Positions 1 to 8,991 are shown, numbered from the stretch's first letter. The stretch is DNA of 49,542 nt from Weeksellaceae bacterium (GCA_022013695.1 JAKLPS010000022.1:67809-117350); one strand, 5' to 3'. The notes: a model not told the origin generated them from the sequence alone. Numbers and translations are program-made.

Positions 1-1490
1 TTTTTATTATTGATTTCCCATACATTTGAATAGCTTGAAATTGCACCTGTTTTAAAAGGAGGATTACCAATTACCAAATTAAATTTTTTGTTTTCAATGG
101 ATTTGCATTCAAAAAAATCAGAATGAATTAAATTCTCTTCGGTTAAATCATCAAATCGTAATTCGTTGATGATTTTCACAGGATTTAATTCATTGCATAA
201 AGCTAAACTTAAACTAAAAGAAGCTAATCTAACAGCTTGCTCTTCTTTATCTACTCCATAAATATTTTTTAATATCGATTTCAAAATAGCAATATTAGGA
301 GTCTTCATATTATTTTGAAGTCTCCAAATCTGAACTAATCGTTTAAAGCCGACAACTAAGAAAATTCCTGAACCACAGGCGGGGTCTAAGATCGAGTAAC
401 TTTTTAAGTCAAAATCTTTATATCTTTTTAACGGAATACACTCATCAACTAACAATTTGGCTAAATGTGAAGGTGTGTAATAGAGGCCTTTTTCTTGTTT
501 ATCTTCTCCCAAAAATTCCTCATACAAACGACTAATCAGCTCGACGGGAATCAACTTAAACTCGAAATACCTCCAATCTGGAAAGTCTATTTCAAGTTGT
601 TCGGAACCCAAAGTCGTTTTATCTGTTGCTAGCAGGTCAGCAACGATTGATAAATCTAATGCCTTAAGTTGTTTTTGTTCCTCATCTTCCCATTTAAATA
701 CATTTCCGTTAAAATCTGTATTTAAGTCTGAAAGGAGCTCAGCAAATTTACCCTTCTGTTCCAATACTTCATTAAAAGTGGATGCATTATCGTATTTCTG
801 GAAGTATTTTTTTGATAATAATTTATTGCCTCTATTATCAATTCTCTCTTCCAAATACTTTATTAAAATAGCTTGAATAATAATCTTATTGACTATTTCA
901 GAAGATGCATCTTCAAACTCTTTTGTTAGCCTATTTGCAACAAAACGAATATTATCTATCAACTTATCGTAAGCAGAGTTTTGAAACTTAAATTTATTTT
1001 TCAGCTCCTCTTGTTCCCAAAAAATACCACTTTTAATTTTTATAGCAAATTGCTCGTTGTATAGATTGTTAACTTTGCCAGCTAATTGTAAATCCTTTAT
1101 TAAATACTCTGGTTTGTAATCTTTCGTTACGTGTTTGGTACAGTCAATAATTTTTATTTCGGTGTTGTAAAACACACAAGCCAAAGGAGCTTCTCCACTA
1201 CTCCATATCCGTGTTTGGATATCAGCTATCTCATTTTCTTCTGCTTCCTCAAAATTTCTGTCTGTGAAATCAAACAAATAAACTTGGGGCTTATAACTTC
1301 CGGTAATCTGTCTACGCAGGTAAACTGCGGAAACCTTGAGCTCATTTGCTTTTTCAATATGAAATTGAATTTCTGGGTCAGATATTGAGCTTTGTTTATT
1401 TGTTAAATACAGACAATCGTCTTCCATAACAAAACCAAGTTTTGCTATATCTTCTAGAAATTCAGTATTTTTAACTTTAGTATTATCCAC
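1..1490 (-). CDS. Type IIG-like N6-adenine DNA methylase, 3' end outside the window
   Basis: The gene enters on the minus strand and leaves through the left edge, so only about 496 N-terminal residues are visible. Two class-I methyltransferase motifs can be read: DPACGSG (SAM binding, motif I, near 370-396) and NPPF (catalytic motif IV, near 57-68). They mark an amino-methyltransferase acting on adenine. In this family a long N-terminal region before the MTase core is typical of Eco57I-like combined restriction-modification enzymes, but no nuclease motif was identified in the visible part. The start is uncertain. A stop lies just upstream of TTG at 1499; GTG at 1490 and ATG at 1427 are the other choices. 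It may protect the adjacent mobile DNA or restrict foreign DNA. Confidence 0.85.
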   Translation of the reverse strand, partial: MDNTKVKNTEFLEDIAKLGFVMEDDCLYLTNKQSSISDPEIQFHIEKANELKVSAVYLRRQITGSYKPQVYLFDFTDRNFEEAEENEIADIQTRIWSSGEAPLACVFYNTEIKIIDCTKHVTKDYKPEYLIKDLQLAGKVNNLYNEQFAIKIKSGIFWEQEELKNKFKFQNSAYDKLIDNIRFVANRLTKEFEDASSEIVNKIIIQAILIKYLEERIDNRGNKLLSKKYFQKYDNASTFNEVLEQKGKFAELLSDLNTDFNGNVFKWEDEEQKQLKALDLSIVADLLATDKTTLGSEQLEIDFPDWRYFEFKLIPVELISRLYEEFLGEDKQEKGLYYTPSHLAKLLVDECIPLKRYKDFDLKSYSILDPACGSGIFLVVGFKRLVQIWRLQNNMKTPNIAILKSILKNIYGVDKEEQAVRLASFSLSLALCNELNPVKIINELRFDDLTEENLIHSDFFECKSIENKKFNLVIGNPPFKTGAISSYSNVWEINNK

Positions 1491-1819
1491 GTTAATCAAC
1501 TAACAAAAGTACTAAAATCTTTGCTTTGTTTAATGTTTAATTTAGGTTTTATTACCTTCTTTTCTACTACATATCTTTATATTATTACACACATAAATTT
1601 TCAATATGAAAATCTGTAATAGTAGAGGGTAAGATTCGATCTTTTTAATTATTAACCCATTAAATTTGTTTGTAAATGTTTCCGATCTGATAGTTAAGAG
1701 TAAACGTTAGTAAATTCCCTTACTCAAAACTTTCAATCAGGATTAGTTCATTTTGAAGTGGTTTTCAAGAAATAATTACAGTAGAACACGGAAAAAAAAA
1801 AGAAAAACTATGCAAAAAT
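1491..1819. other. AT-rich noncoding stretch
   Basis: No credible coding frame, repeat or terminator was seen between the methylase start and the thiF remnant. The stretch must contain the methylase promoter, but no convincing TAnnTTTG element was picked out. Confidence 0.5.
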
Positions 1820-2005
1820 ACTTCAGACTACTTTATAGTTTTATGAATTGTGAACGAAAATTTTTATAATTAAGGAACATATGTAAGTGCTTGTTAATCT
1901 ATAATGGATGACATCGACATAAGAGAACCTCCGATTAGTGCTAAAGTAGAAATTATAAACAAATCCACTTTTCCAAAATTTTGCTAAACTATAATTTGTG
2001 TACTA
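1820..2005 (-). pseudogene. Decayed duplicate of the 3' end of the PRTRC thiF gene
   Basis: Read on the minus strand, this stretch aligns by eye with the 3' end of the intact thiF gene at 2292-3101 and with the bases just after its stop. The last 15 codons, stop included, are in frame: FLNYKNFRSQFIKL followed by a stop, against FLNLKNFHSQPIKL in the intact gene. Further upstream the likeness continues (the AAATC-CTTTTCCAA stretch near 1960-1980) but is broken by indels and stops. It is a short relic of a second PRTRC-bearing element or of a duplication, not a working gene. Confidence 0.75.
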
Positions 2006-2291
2006 TCTTAATTATCAAAAACCCTTAAGTACGTATATTAGTTATTAAACACATCACTATTTGCAATACTACACAAAAAATAAATATTTTGATGATTTGG
2101 GATAATATTGAGGCGACAGAAAATATTTATACATCTTCAATTAAAACCTACAACCTTTTTTCAAAAACAAACTAAAGCCAAAGTCCGGAATTGTTTTAGA
2201 AATGGGGTTGTTCCGCTTTCCGCAAAAATGCGTTTCCGACCGTAGGGAGGAATTGCATTTTTGCCGCCCAACTTTTGGTCAGGCGACTTTT
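2006..2291. other. Gap downstream of thiF with a hairpin
   Basis: There is no gene here. A perfect 10-bp inverted repeat, GCAAAAATGC (2222-2231) and GCATTTTTGC (2255-2264), encloses a 23-nt loop. It lies 28 bp past the thiF stop on the minus strand. No T tract follows, so it is at best a weak terminator or an RNA 3'-end stabiliser. Confidence 0.45.
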
Positions 2292-3101
2292 TTATAGTTT
2301 TATGGGTTGAGAATGGAAATTTTTCAGATTAAGGAAAAATCCTCTGTTTTCAGTCAATCCGTTGCGAAATAAGTTCCACAATAGAGAACATCCCATCTGT
2401 GCCAATGCAGCATTAATAAACAAATCCTGCTTTTCCAATGCCTCAGCCAAACTGCAACTTGGTGTATCGTCTTCCGTTTCAGACTGCAAAAGCAGTTCTC
2501 CAAATTCTTCCGTCACATAAGGAAGATGCGACACTGTTTGATATTTTTCAGAATTAGGTTGTTTTATGTTCTCAACTGTAGATAGCAAAACCTGTCCAGA
2601 ATATCGATTGTTTCCAAAATCCATCCAATATTTAGCCTGGTTTCTGTATAGTCTCCTACCCTCTTTCAATTCATTCAGAATATCAGCAATTTCAAATCGT
2701 GATATTACATTATCAACACACGACATATAAAATGCGGATTGCATATTCTCCTGAATCCTTCCTAAAGAATCTCTTTCAAACTTTCTGACCTCGGCTTTCC
2801 AATTCGTTCCAGACCATCGGTTTGCCCGATTTATCAGCGCAACTGCCTTTGGTAATCCTACTTCACATTCTGCAAAACGCTGTCTGCCTTGATTCGCTTC
2901 TGTCACTACATCATCATCCCACAACCGTACCTGTAATCCTGCGTGTCCCAATTCAATCAATGAATGGTTCACTTCCATTAAAGCGGTCAATACTTTTGAA
3001 CCTGTTCCACCCGCCCCGATAAGATTTAATGTAATGGGATTGGTTGGATATATCAAACTATCATCTGTAAAATGGACTTTTGGTTTCTCAAATTGTATCA
3101 T
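2292..3101 (-). CDS. PRTRC system ThiF family protein
   Basis: 269 aa. The N-terminal Rossmann fold of E1-like (ThiF/MoeB/HesA) adenylating enzymes is clear: LIGAGGTGSK near residues 28-36, an acidic WDDD stretch at 61-64 that would bind ATP ribose, and CVDN near 128-131. ThiF enzymes adenylate a protein C-terminus. In PRTRC (ParB-related, ThiF-related cassette) loci, which are found on plasmids and integrative elements, the substrate is unknown. The start ATG overlaps the stop of the PRTRC B gene by one base, so the two are translationally coupled. It is the last gene of the cassette. A decayed copy of its 3' end lies about 300 bp further on. Confidence 0.88.
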   Translation of the reverse strand: MIQFEKPKVHFTDDSLIYPTNPITLNLIGAGGTGSKVLTALMEVNHSLIELGHAGLQVRLWDDDVVTEANQGRQRFAECEVGLPKAVALINRANRWSGTNWKAEVRKFERDSLGRIQENMQSAFYMSCVDNVISRFEIADILNELKEGRRLYRNQAKYWMDFGNNRYSGQVLLSTVENIKQPNSEKYQTVSHLPYVTEEFGELLLQSETEDDTPSCSLAEALEKQDLFINAALAQMGCSLLWNLFRNGLTENRGFFLNLKNFHSQPIKL

Positions 3102-3847
3102 TAGAGTAGATTTTTTAAAGTTAGATTTGAATTGATTAGAATATCTGTCGGAAACGGCTCTTTTGAATCAATAAGGCTTTTCCAAAGGTTTACCAAGTTT
3201 CTTTTAATCGGATTATGGCTGTTTACCAAATGGCTGAAATAAGAATTGAAAAAATATTGTTCCCATTTCTTTGTAAATTCCTCCAATGATGCGGAACTTT
3301 TAATGTTTACATCAACCGTTCCCATACAGACACTTCCGCTTTCATAAACATTAAAGAAAGGAGCGTGTAAAAGTGTTGTATCTACATCGGGGCGTTGGTC
3401 TGTCTCCAATGCGAATATTTTCATTCCCTGCTTATTAGCACACCATACTAAAGGTGGCACATTCGCTAATCCGTTTGGAATCGAAAGTTTATCAGTAAAT
3501 AATAAATGTCGTTCCTGTGCTTTTGTGTACCAGACCACTTTTCCATTTTCCGAAGTATCTATAAAAAGTATATTTTCAGAAATAATTCCACTTGGTCTTA
3601 GAAAATCTTTGTCTTTTTTATTTTGGATATTCAGCATTTTCGATAAACGCTGTGCTTCCCTCACGGTCAAAGGATGGGCGTTGATGGGATTACCGTTGCG
3701 GTCAATATCAAAATGTTCAACATAACCATCGGGATTATAATCTTCTGTCTCATAAAAGACCAGTGCTGATTTAGGATGGTAGAGTGTGCCAAAATTATTG
3801 GTAATGTCAGTTTCTTCGTTCTTAATTGTATTGGCTGTATTTCTCAT
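3101..3847 (-). CDS. PRTRC system protein B
   Basis: 248 aa with no signal peptide or membrane segment. It is recognised by its family pattern: an N-terminal YHPKSALVFYE stretch, the central PPLVWCANKQGMKIFAL block near 130-147, and HAPFFNVYESGSVCMGTVDV near 161-180. Position supports this: it sits directly upstream of the ThiF gene and overlaps it by one base. The biochemical role of PRTRC B proteins is not established; they are known only as markers of PRTRC-type maintenance cassettes on mobile elements. Confidence 0.85.
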   Translation of the reverse strand: MRNTANTIKNEETDITNNFGTLYHPKSALVFYETEDYNPDGYVEHFDIDRNGNPINAHPLTVREAQRLSKMLNIQNKKDKDFLRPSGIISENILFIDTSENGKVVWYTKAQERHLLFTDKLSIPNGLANVPPLVWCANKQGMKIFALETDQRPDVDTTLLHAPFFNVYESGSVCMGTVDVNIKSSASLEEFTKKWEQYFFNSYFSHLVNSHNPIKRNLVNLWKSLIDSKEPFPTDILINSNLTLKNLL

Positions 3848-3892
3848 AGTTTGTCTTTATAATTTGAATTATCCATTCTATGTGTGCATAAA

Positions 3893-5068
3893 TTAGTTGA
3901 GTAATCGGCACAATTCGTTTAAGACTTTAAATAGCTGATTTTCGAAATCAAGGGTTTTATCCGATAAATCGCTTCCGTCAAAGGTTTTAAATATCATTGG
4001 CTCCTGTGTTTCAGCATATTCGTTGAACTCGTTGTTGACACAGCTCATAAGGTTATCGTAAATTACTCCGTCACTCTCGGCAAAAAAGGAAATGTATTTA
4101 TCCATTGCGACAACGGTTTCCTCGTTGTAATAGTCATCTTCGTCCATATCTTCGGATTTGACCGCATTGTTATAGTGAGCATTTCTGAAAATGCTTTCAT
4201 TAGGGTAATCACAATAAAGTTTAAAGGCATTTTCTGCCAATTGAAGACATTCTTTATCAAACCTGTTTTTCGGTCTAAACCGTTTCAAGCGTTGCTCAAA
4301 AAAAAGAAGATTCTTAGCATTGGAAATCTTTTGTCCCATCATATCTCCAATGATTTCTGCCCGTTGAAGTTCTTTTTTGCTGTTGTGACTATCCTCTATT
4401 TCTTCGTCCTGTTCAAGCCAATCGTTAAGCATTTCGTAATTACAATAGAGATATGAATCCTCGTGCCTGTAATATGGAATATCTGCAATTCTATATAGAT
4501 AAGTGCATATTGACAGTAGTAAGCAGGCTGCCTTTCTGTGTACCTTATTGCGGAGCAATTGACAAAGTGGTACAACAGGGATATAAAACAAAGTTGCCCC
4601 TGTATTGCATCTTTCCTCTATTGCAAAACAGGTTTCACTCCCCTTTTCTATCAGCCTGATACTCTGCCAATTTTCAGTCTTGGTTTTCAACTGCTTTTCA
4701 ATATCTCTCAAAGCAAGGCTGATATTGTATGGATAATTAAAATGCTTTGTCGGCATCGGTGTTATATCATAATGCTTTGCTAATTGAGAAAGGGACTTGT
4801 AAAAATCCCTTTCTGTTTTAGCAGACTTGCGTTTGCTCTGTTTTACGGTTATGTCATTCTCCTTTAATTTCGGCATAAAGCAGGTTTTCAGAAAAGCATC
4901 GGAAGTTGAGAGATTGGAACTGATTTCCGTTGGTCTTTCTGAACTTCCGAGCTGTCTTTCATTTGATGCATCCACTCTGCGTATTCCCTTAGTTGTAGGT
5001 GCAGTTGTTTTTGTTTTTTTTCTTCGGGTGGTTGAATTGTTCCCGATATTGTTTTTCGTTGCATTCAT
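3893..5068 (-). CDS. Uncharacterised protein of the PRTRC locus
   Basis: 391 aa, family not recognised. Residues 1-80 are low-complexity and rich in Lys, Thr, Ser and Arg, so probably disordered or nucleic-acid contacting. The rest is mixed alpha/charged, with an acidic DEDDYYNEE stretch near 315. No catalytic motif was seen. It lies between PRTRC C (90 bp upstream) and PRTRC B (45 bp downstream) in the same orientation, which suggests a PRTRC accessory function. Confidence 0.7.
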   Translation of the reverse strand: MNATKNNIGNNSTTRRKKTKTTAPTTKGIRRVDASNERQLGSSERPTEISSNLSTSDAFLKTCFMPKLKENDITVKQSKRKSAKTERDFYKSLSQLAKHYDITPMPTKHFNYPYNISLALRDIEKQLKTKTENWQSIRLIEKGSETCFAIEERCNTGATLFYIPVVPLCQLLRNKVHRKAACLLLSICTYLYRIADIPYYRHEDSYLYCNYEMLNDWLEQDEEIEDSHNSKKELQRAEIIGDMMGQKISNAKNLLFFEQRLKRFRPKNRFDKECLQLAENAFKLYCDYPNESIFRNAHYNNAVKSEDMDEDDYYNEETVVAMDKYISFFAESDGVIYDNLMSCVNNEFNEYAETQEPMIFKTFDGSDLSDKTLDFENQLFKVLNELCRLLN

Positions 5069-5158
5069 CTTATTTTTGTTTGTCAGTTTATGGTTGACGG
5101 TTGTAAGCTTTTAGATTGTAATTCTGTCAACTGTCAACCAAAAACCATCAACTATTTA

Positions 5159-5377
5159 TTATCCTTTTGTTCCAATCACACTCTCAAATTGATATTCAAC
5201 CGCATCATCCTTGATTTTCGGTGCTGAAATTTTTGAAGTGGTAAGAATCGGATATGTATTGGCGTAAAAGTTCATTACTGATTCTACACTCCATTTGGGT
5301 TCTGGGTCGGTCAAGCGGATTTCCTGTCCGTTATCTTTGAATATAAAAACTCTATCTAATAAGGTTGCAAGTAACAT
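5159..5377 (-). CDS. PRTRC system protein C
   Basis: 72 aa. It matches the short PRTRC C family: an N-terminal RVFIFKDNGQEIRLTDPEP region (residues 9-27), then SVESVMNFYANTYPILTTS, and a C-terminal strand ending in a flexible GTKG. The family is small, soluble and of unknown function. A small beta-rich protein beside an E1-like enzyme could be its ubiquitin-like partner, but no terminal di-glycine is present, so this remains speculation. It follows PRTRC E with 17 bp between them. Confidence 0.85.
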   Translation of the reverse strand: MLLATLLDRVFIFKDNGQEIRLTDPEPKWSVESVMNFYANTYPILTTSKISAPKIKDDAVEYQFESVIGTKG

Positions 5378-5394
5378 AATCTTTGATTTCTAGG

Positions 5395-5937
5395 TTAAAT
5401 TTCGGTTGATTGAGGTTGATTTTCAGAGAAAAGACTTGGGGCAAAATGTCTTTCGTATTCATCCTGCTTTTTGCGGATTTTCTCAGCATATTCGGGAAAT
5501 TCCGAACCTTTCGGAAGTGCAGACCAAGCTTCTTTATATTTGCCCTCTTTTTCGAGTTCTTCAGCTTTCTGTAAGGCTTCGCCGTACTTTTTATCTTTGG
5601 CTTCCTTTTCTTTTTTCTCTTTATCAGATTTCTCTTTTTCCATTGCCGATTTCTTCTTGGCTTCTTCGACCTGTTTCATAAAACTTTCCATATCTACCAT
5701 TAAACCCGATGCGGTTTGTAATGGAGTGGAAATATTCTCAAAAAATCCATTGTCCAAATCTTCTGCTGTACCACGCAAATTAAGCGGCGGAATCGTTTTC
5801 CTTGCATCGTCTCCGCATTGCTCATTATTGAGCAGTACGGAAAGAACGAAACTATTTTCTGTGCCTTGTCGGAGTGTGATTTGTAAATCTCCCGTAAGAT
5901 TGAGTTTGGCTATCTGTCTGAAAAAATTGGTTTGCAT
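5395..5937 (-). CDS. PRTRC system protein E
   Basis: 180 aa. The N-terminal domain (1-80) holds the PRTRC E pattern FFRQIAKLNLTGDLQITLRQG and PPLNLRGTAEDLD. A highly charged Lys/Glu coiled coil (about 90-125) and a C-terminal AWSALPKGSEFPEYAEKI segment follow. No membrane segment is present. In mobile-element PRTRC loci protein E precedes C, as here. The function is unknown. The coiled coil suggests oligomerisation or scaffolding. Confidence 0.85.
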   Translation of the reverse strand: MQTNFFRQIAKLNLTGDLQITLRQGTENSFVLSVLLNNEQCGDDARKTIPPLNLRGTAEDLDNGFFENISTPLQTASGLMVDMESFMKQVEEAKKKSAMEKEKSDKEKKEKEAKDKKYGEALQKAEELEKEGKYKEAWSALPKGSEFPEYAEKIRKKQDEYERHFAPSLFSENQPQSTEI

Positions 5938-5988
5938 AATACTTTGATTTTAGATTTTGAATTATAAATTTTAGATTTAGACCTCGAA

Positions 5989-6426
5989 TTATTTTGTCAA
6001 TTCCCATAATGAAAATTCTTTCGTCCAAAATTCTTCCCCTGTATGTTTCCCAAAAGCATTATAGATGGCATTTCCATTCTTGAATACCTGCATTTGATAA
6101 CAGTTCAGATTATTCTCGGGTTGCAGGAGTTTTTTTAATTCGTTAGTTTCCAATTCAATGAAAACGCTGTCTTTTTCCGAAAGCCATTCTTCTATTTCGG
6201 GATGTGTTTCCTCCGAAAATCTAAAAAATTCAACATTGGTATCAGCATAATTCAGCCATTTTAAATCATAATCATTTTCCAAAGGCTGTACGGATTCGAG
6301 CCTTTTCTTTTGGGCTTCTTGCCATTCTCCCGAAATGTGAATAATGGCAAAATCGCCATTATCCCATTCACTGTTGGTCATTGTTTTTATCAGTAAATAT
6401 TCTGTTTGTTGAAGTGATGTTTTCAT
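5989..6426 (-). CDS. Uncharacterised protein of the PRTRC operon
   Basis: 145 aa, soluble, acidic, with many aromatic residues. No family was recognised. It is abutted without a gap by the 6427-6915 gene upstream and followed after about 50 bp by PRTRC E, so it is probably co-transcribed with the cassette. Confidence 0.65.
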   Translation of the reverse strand: MKTSLQQTEYLLIKTMTNSEWDNGDFAIIHISGEWQEAQKKRLESVQPLENDYDLKWLNYADTNVEFFRFSEETHPEIEEWLSEKDSVFIELETNELKKLLQPENNLNCYQMQVFKNGNAIYNAFGKHTGEEFWTKEFSLWELTK

Positions 6427-6915
6427 TTATGCAATTTTTTGTTTGTTATTATTTATTTTCCTTTTTAATAGGATTCTCATAATCTCATCTTTGTGCTCAT
6501 AACTTGTACCCTCAAATTCATAACAATCTGTGTCTACATTGTAGATGCAGTCTTGAAAGTCACATTGATTGAGAAAATAATCCTGTAAGATTTCGTTTTC
6601 GTAGATGGTCTTGCCGTAAACCATACAGCCAGATTCTTCATAATCCAATACAAATCCGACATTGTAATGATTTGCAACAATCCATAATACTTCGATATTT
6701 GGACTCCATCTTGTCTCATAGTGGAAAGAACATTCATCTGTTTCACTTCGATAAATTTCACAGAAGTGACCGTTTTTGCTCTTGACAAAATCGGGCAGTT
6801 GCCCGATATTTCCCTTAGTTTCCTTTTCTATCATTTCTTGAAATACATTCGAGACTTTGTCCAAAACCTCTTGATTTCCTGTGAATGTTACTTTATTGTT
6901 GCACCAATTTGCCAT
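6427..6915 (-). CDS. Api92-like ferredoxin-fold protein
   Basis: 162 aa from the ATG at 6915. The start MANWCNNKVTFTGN is the hallmark of the Api92-like family (DUF1281-type), whose members begin with a PNWC-N-VTF-G motif and occur on plasmids, phages and conjugative elements. Trp-rich patterns (ETRWSPNIEVLWIVAN) follow. The frame stays open upstream to 7104, but that extension overlaps the 6929-7141 gene and lacks family likeness, which decides the start. Function unknown. Confidence 0.8.
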   Translation of the reverse strand: MANWCNNKVTFTGNQEVLDKVSNVFQEMIEKETKGNIGQLPDFVKSKNGHFCEIYRSETDECSFHYETRWSPNIEVLWIVANHYNVGFVLDYEESGCMVYGKTIYENEILQDYFLNQCDFQDCIYNVDTDCYEFEGTSYEHKDEIMRILLKRKINNNKQKIA

Positions 6916-6928
6916 AATATTTGTTATA

Positions 6929-7141
6929 TTAATTGTTGTTTTCGTAAATGTATGTTCCGCTTGTTTTGAAAGGTTCTTTTCCCTCTGTAAGACGGATTTC
7001 TGATTTAAACTTTCTTGAAAGACTTTTTGCATACCATATTGCTGTCGTTCTCTCGCAATAGAATTGGGAAAAGATTTCCACCTTTTCCCAATCATTCTTA
7101 TCACTTTTCGCTTTCATTTGAAAGTTATATTGTGCTTCCAT
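6929..7141 (-). CDS. Small conserved-looking hypothetical protein
   Basis: 70 aa, basic N-terminal half (MEAQYNFQMKAKSDKNDWEK). No known domain was recognised. It sits 12 bp after ssb and 13 bp before the Api92-like gene, in the same direction. This tight packing makes a real operon member likely. Confidence 0.6.
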   Translation of the reverse strand: MEAQYNFQMKAKSDKNDWEKVEIFSQFYCERTTAIWYAKSLSRKFKSEIRLTEGKEPFKTSGTYIYENNN

Positions 7142-7153
7142 ATTTGAATGCTT

Positions 7154-7549
7154 TTAGAATGGTAAATCATCGTCCGTATCTTCCGCAAAAGCATTGGACT
7201 TCTGTGGCTGTGAAGCTGGTTGTTCTTCTGTGTCAGACTTTTTTCCACCGCCGTGTACTTTGATGTTTGAAGTATGGAAATTCAGTCCCGATTTTATTTC
7301 TCCATCTTTTCCAATCCACGCATTGGAACTTACCCTGCCTGTCAGCTCAACCAAAGTTCCTTTGGATAATATTTTAGCTACATTGGGACTTAGCCAATAA
7401 GAGCAATTGTAATAGGTGGTCTGCTCTCTTCGTTCGCCTTGCTTAGTCTTGTAGCTGTCATTGATTGCTACTGAAAAATTAACGACCTGCTTGTCGTTTT
7501 TTAAATGGTTGATTTCTGCGTTTTTTGTAATTCTGCCTACAATGTTCAT
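7154..7549 (-). CDS. ssb: Single-stranded DNA-binding protein
   Basis: 131 aa. The N-terminal OB-fold pattern (MNIVGRITKNAEI, then VNFSVAINDSYKT, then ELTGRVSSNAWIGKDG) spans residues 1-98. A disordered linker leads to the acidic tip ending DDDLPF, which docks partner proteins in canonical SSBs. It is slightly short for a chromosomal SSB, as usual for element-encoded copies. It heads the PRTRC operon and presumably coats ssDNA during element replication or transfer. Confidence 0.95.
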   Translation of the reverse strand: MNIVGRITKNAEINHLKNDKQVVNFSVAINDSYKTKQGERREQTTYYNCSYWLSPNVAKILSKGTLVELTGRVSSNAWIGKDGEIKSGLNFHTSNIKVHGGGKKSDTEEQPASQPQKSNAFAEDTDDDLPF

Positions 7550-8123
7550 AATGTTAATTTTTGATTGTTAATAATTATTTTCGAGTTTGTTAAAATTTTC
7601 GATTTGATTGATTTGGTTTCGAGGACACTCGTTTTCTTTCTTTTTCTGCTTATATCCAATTGGAAAAGCAGAATTATTTGTTGTTTTATTTTGTTGTTTT
7701 TTCCGTTGATGTCAAAGACCGTCTGCGATTTAATTGATTCGTATAACTGAGGTTCCGTCTTTTTCTTTGCCGATGATCATAGGAGAGTATCAGGCATATA
7801 AAACCACAATCCTCCAAAAATTTGGAGGATTGTGGCTCGAAATATTTTTGTCCGAAGGATTCAGGAGTGTCTGAAAAAATTATTGGAACTCGTGGAAAGA
7901 ATTTTTATAGAAACCCAAAAATATTTTTTTAGGTGAATGATGCTGTCCTACATTTGCAATAGTAAAAAGCCAAACATCAGTTAGAATTGATTAAATAGAC
8001 GGTTTTGATAGTAGGAAAAATGGAAAATTAAACATTAGGTAATCTGTTTTTTTAAGGTTTAACCAGTTTTAGCATTTTTAAAATTAAATTTCTATTTAAA
8101 ATCATTTTCAGAATTTTTACATT
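7550..8123. other. Intergenic control region between ssb and the primase
   Basis: 574 bp without a credible gene; a 61-codon plus-strand frame here has low-complexity composition. It contains the strong hairpin at 7804-7835 and presumably the ssb promoter. Confidence 0.5.
7804..7835 (-). terminator. Rho-independent terminator of the replication operon
   Basis: Perfect 15-bp inverted repeat (CCACAATCCTCCAAA and its complement) around a 2-nt centre. On the minus strand it is followed by TTTTATAT. It lies about 290 bp past the primase stop and insulates the replication genes from ssb. Confidence 0.75.
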
Positions 8124-8966
8124 TTACTTTGTTGCACAAAACCACTCATTCAAATCCTTAAAATCTTTGTACAACAAAGAACAATCTTCAACATTTTTAT
8201 AGTTTTTCCGGATAATCTCTTTGGTTGTAATTCCATTATCATCATTATCCAGGAAAAGTGAGGTTTTAAAATATTCTCTAAGTTCTTTATCGACTTTGAA
8301 AAGCATTGCCGTAGAATTGAGAATCAAACAATCTGAAATTGAACTTTCTGCACTTTCCAAATTTTTATAAGTCATATAATCGAAAAACCCTTCAAAAACT
8401 ACAATTTCATTGGAAGTATTCAAATCATTTTTTATCAAAGTGACATCTTTTTTGCCCAAACATATTTTAGAATATTTATTTCGGATTTCAATACCTCCTG
8501 AATTATTGAAAAATCCAATGCCGAAATATTTTTTTCCGTTCAGTTCGTAGTAAATCTCTTTAATCAAATTTCTTTGTTCAAAAACCTTTCTGGATTTTAA
8601 ATATTGGATTAATGCCGGATGTTTGATTTCGCTTACCTTGAGAATCTGATAATTCTTGCTTTGGTCGATTTCTTCAATCTCAAGATTTTCTTGAATCGAA
8701 AAATCAAATTTTTCAAGATATTTCAAAGCATCGGAGACAGAACATCGATTCATTTGCTGAACGATTGAAATCACATCATAACTTATCCCGGTTCCAAAAT
8801 CAAATGCTTTATTTTTCACGAAATCAACAGACAAACTTGGGATTTTTTCTTCCCTGTCGAGCGCAAAGTAAAATGCAGTTTTCCTATTCTCTTTAACAGG
8901 AAAAAGGCTGAACGATTCCAAAACTGTTCTTATATTCACTTTTTCTTTTACTTCTTCGCAATTCAT
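8124..8966 (-). CDS. Toprim-domain DNA primase-like protein
   Basis: 280 aa from the ATG at 8966; an ATG at 8999 in the same frame adds 11 Lys-rich residues. The N-terminal part resembles the DnaG zinc-ribbon domain, but the usual Cys/His ligands are missing (SFSLFPVKENRKTAFYFALDRE...PSLSVDF). The Toprim fold follows: the glutamate motif VVFEGFFD (Glu192) and the acidic LFLDNDDNG (Asp240/242/243). Such short toprim proteins accompany Rep genes on Bacteroidota plasmids and integrative elements and are thought to prime replication. The gene lies just past the iteron region and Rep. Confidence 0.85.
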   Translation of the reverse strand: MNCEEVKEKVNIRTVLESFSLFPVKENRKTAFYFALDREEKIPSLSVDFVKNKAFDFGTGISYDVISIVQQMNRCSVSDALKYLEKFDFSIQENLEIEEIDQSKNYQILKVSEIKHPALIQYLKSRKVFEQRNLIKEIYYELNGKKYFGIGFFNNSGGIEIRNKYSKICLGKKDVTLIKNDLNTSNEIVVFEGFFDYMTYKNLESAESSISDCLILNSTAMLFKVDKELREYFKTSLFLDNDDNGITTKEIIRKNYKNVEDCSLLYKDFKDLNEWFCATK

Positions 8967-8991
8967 TTTTTTCTTTTTTAAAGCAAATTTT

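Noticed and set aside
5406-5947. Plus-strand frames across PRTRC E
   Set aside because: They are antisense shadows, rich in Ser and Phe, without domains, and the minus-strand gene is clearly coding.
6916-7104. Longer N-terminus for the Api92-like protein
   Set aside because: It overlaps the well-packed 6929-7141 gene and lacks family likeness; MANWC at 6915 is the family start.
7565-7750. Plus-strand gene of 61 codons
   Set aside because: Low-complexity Phe/Ile/Leu composition and no partner; it lies in the ssb promoter region.
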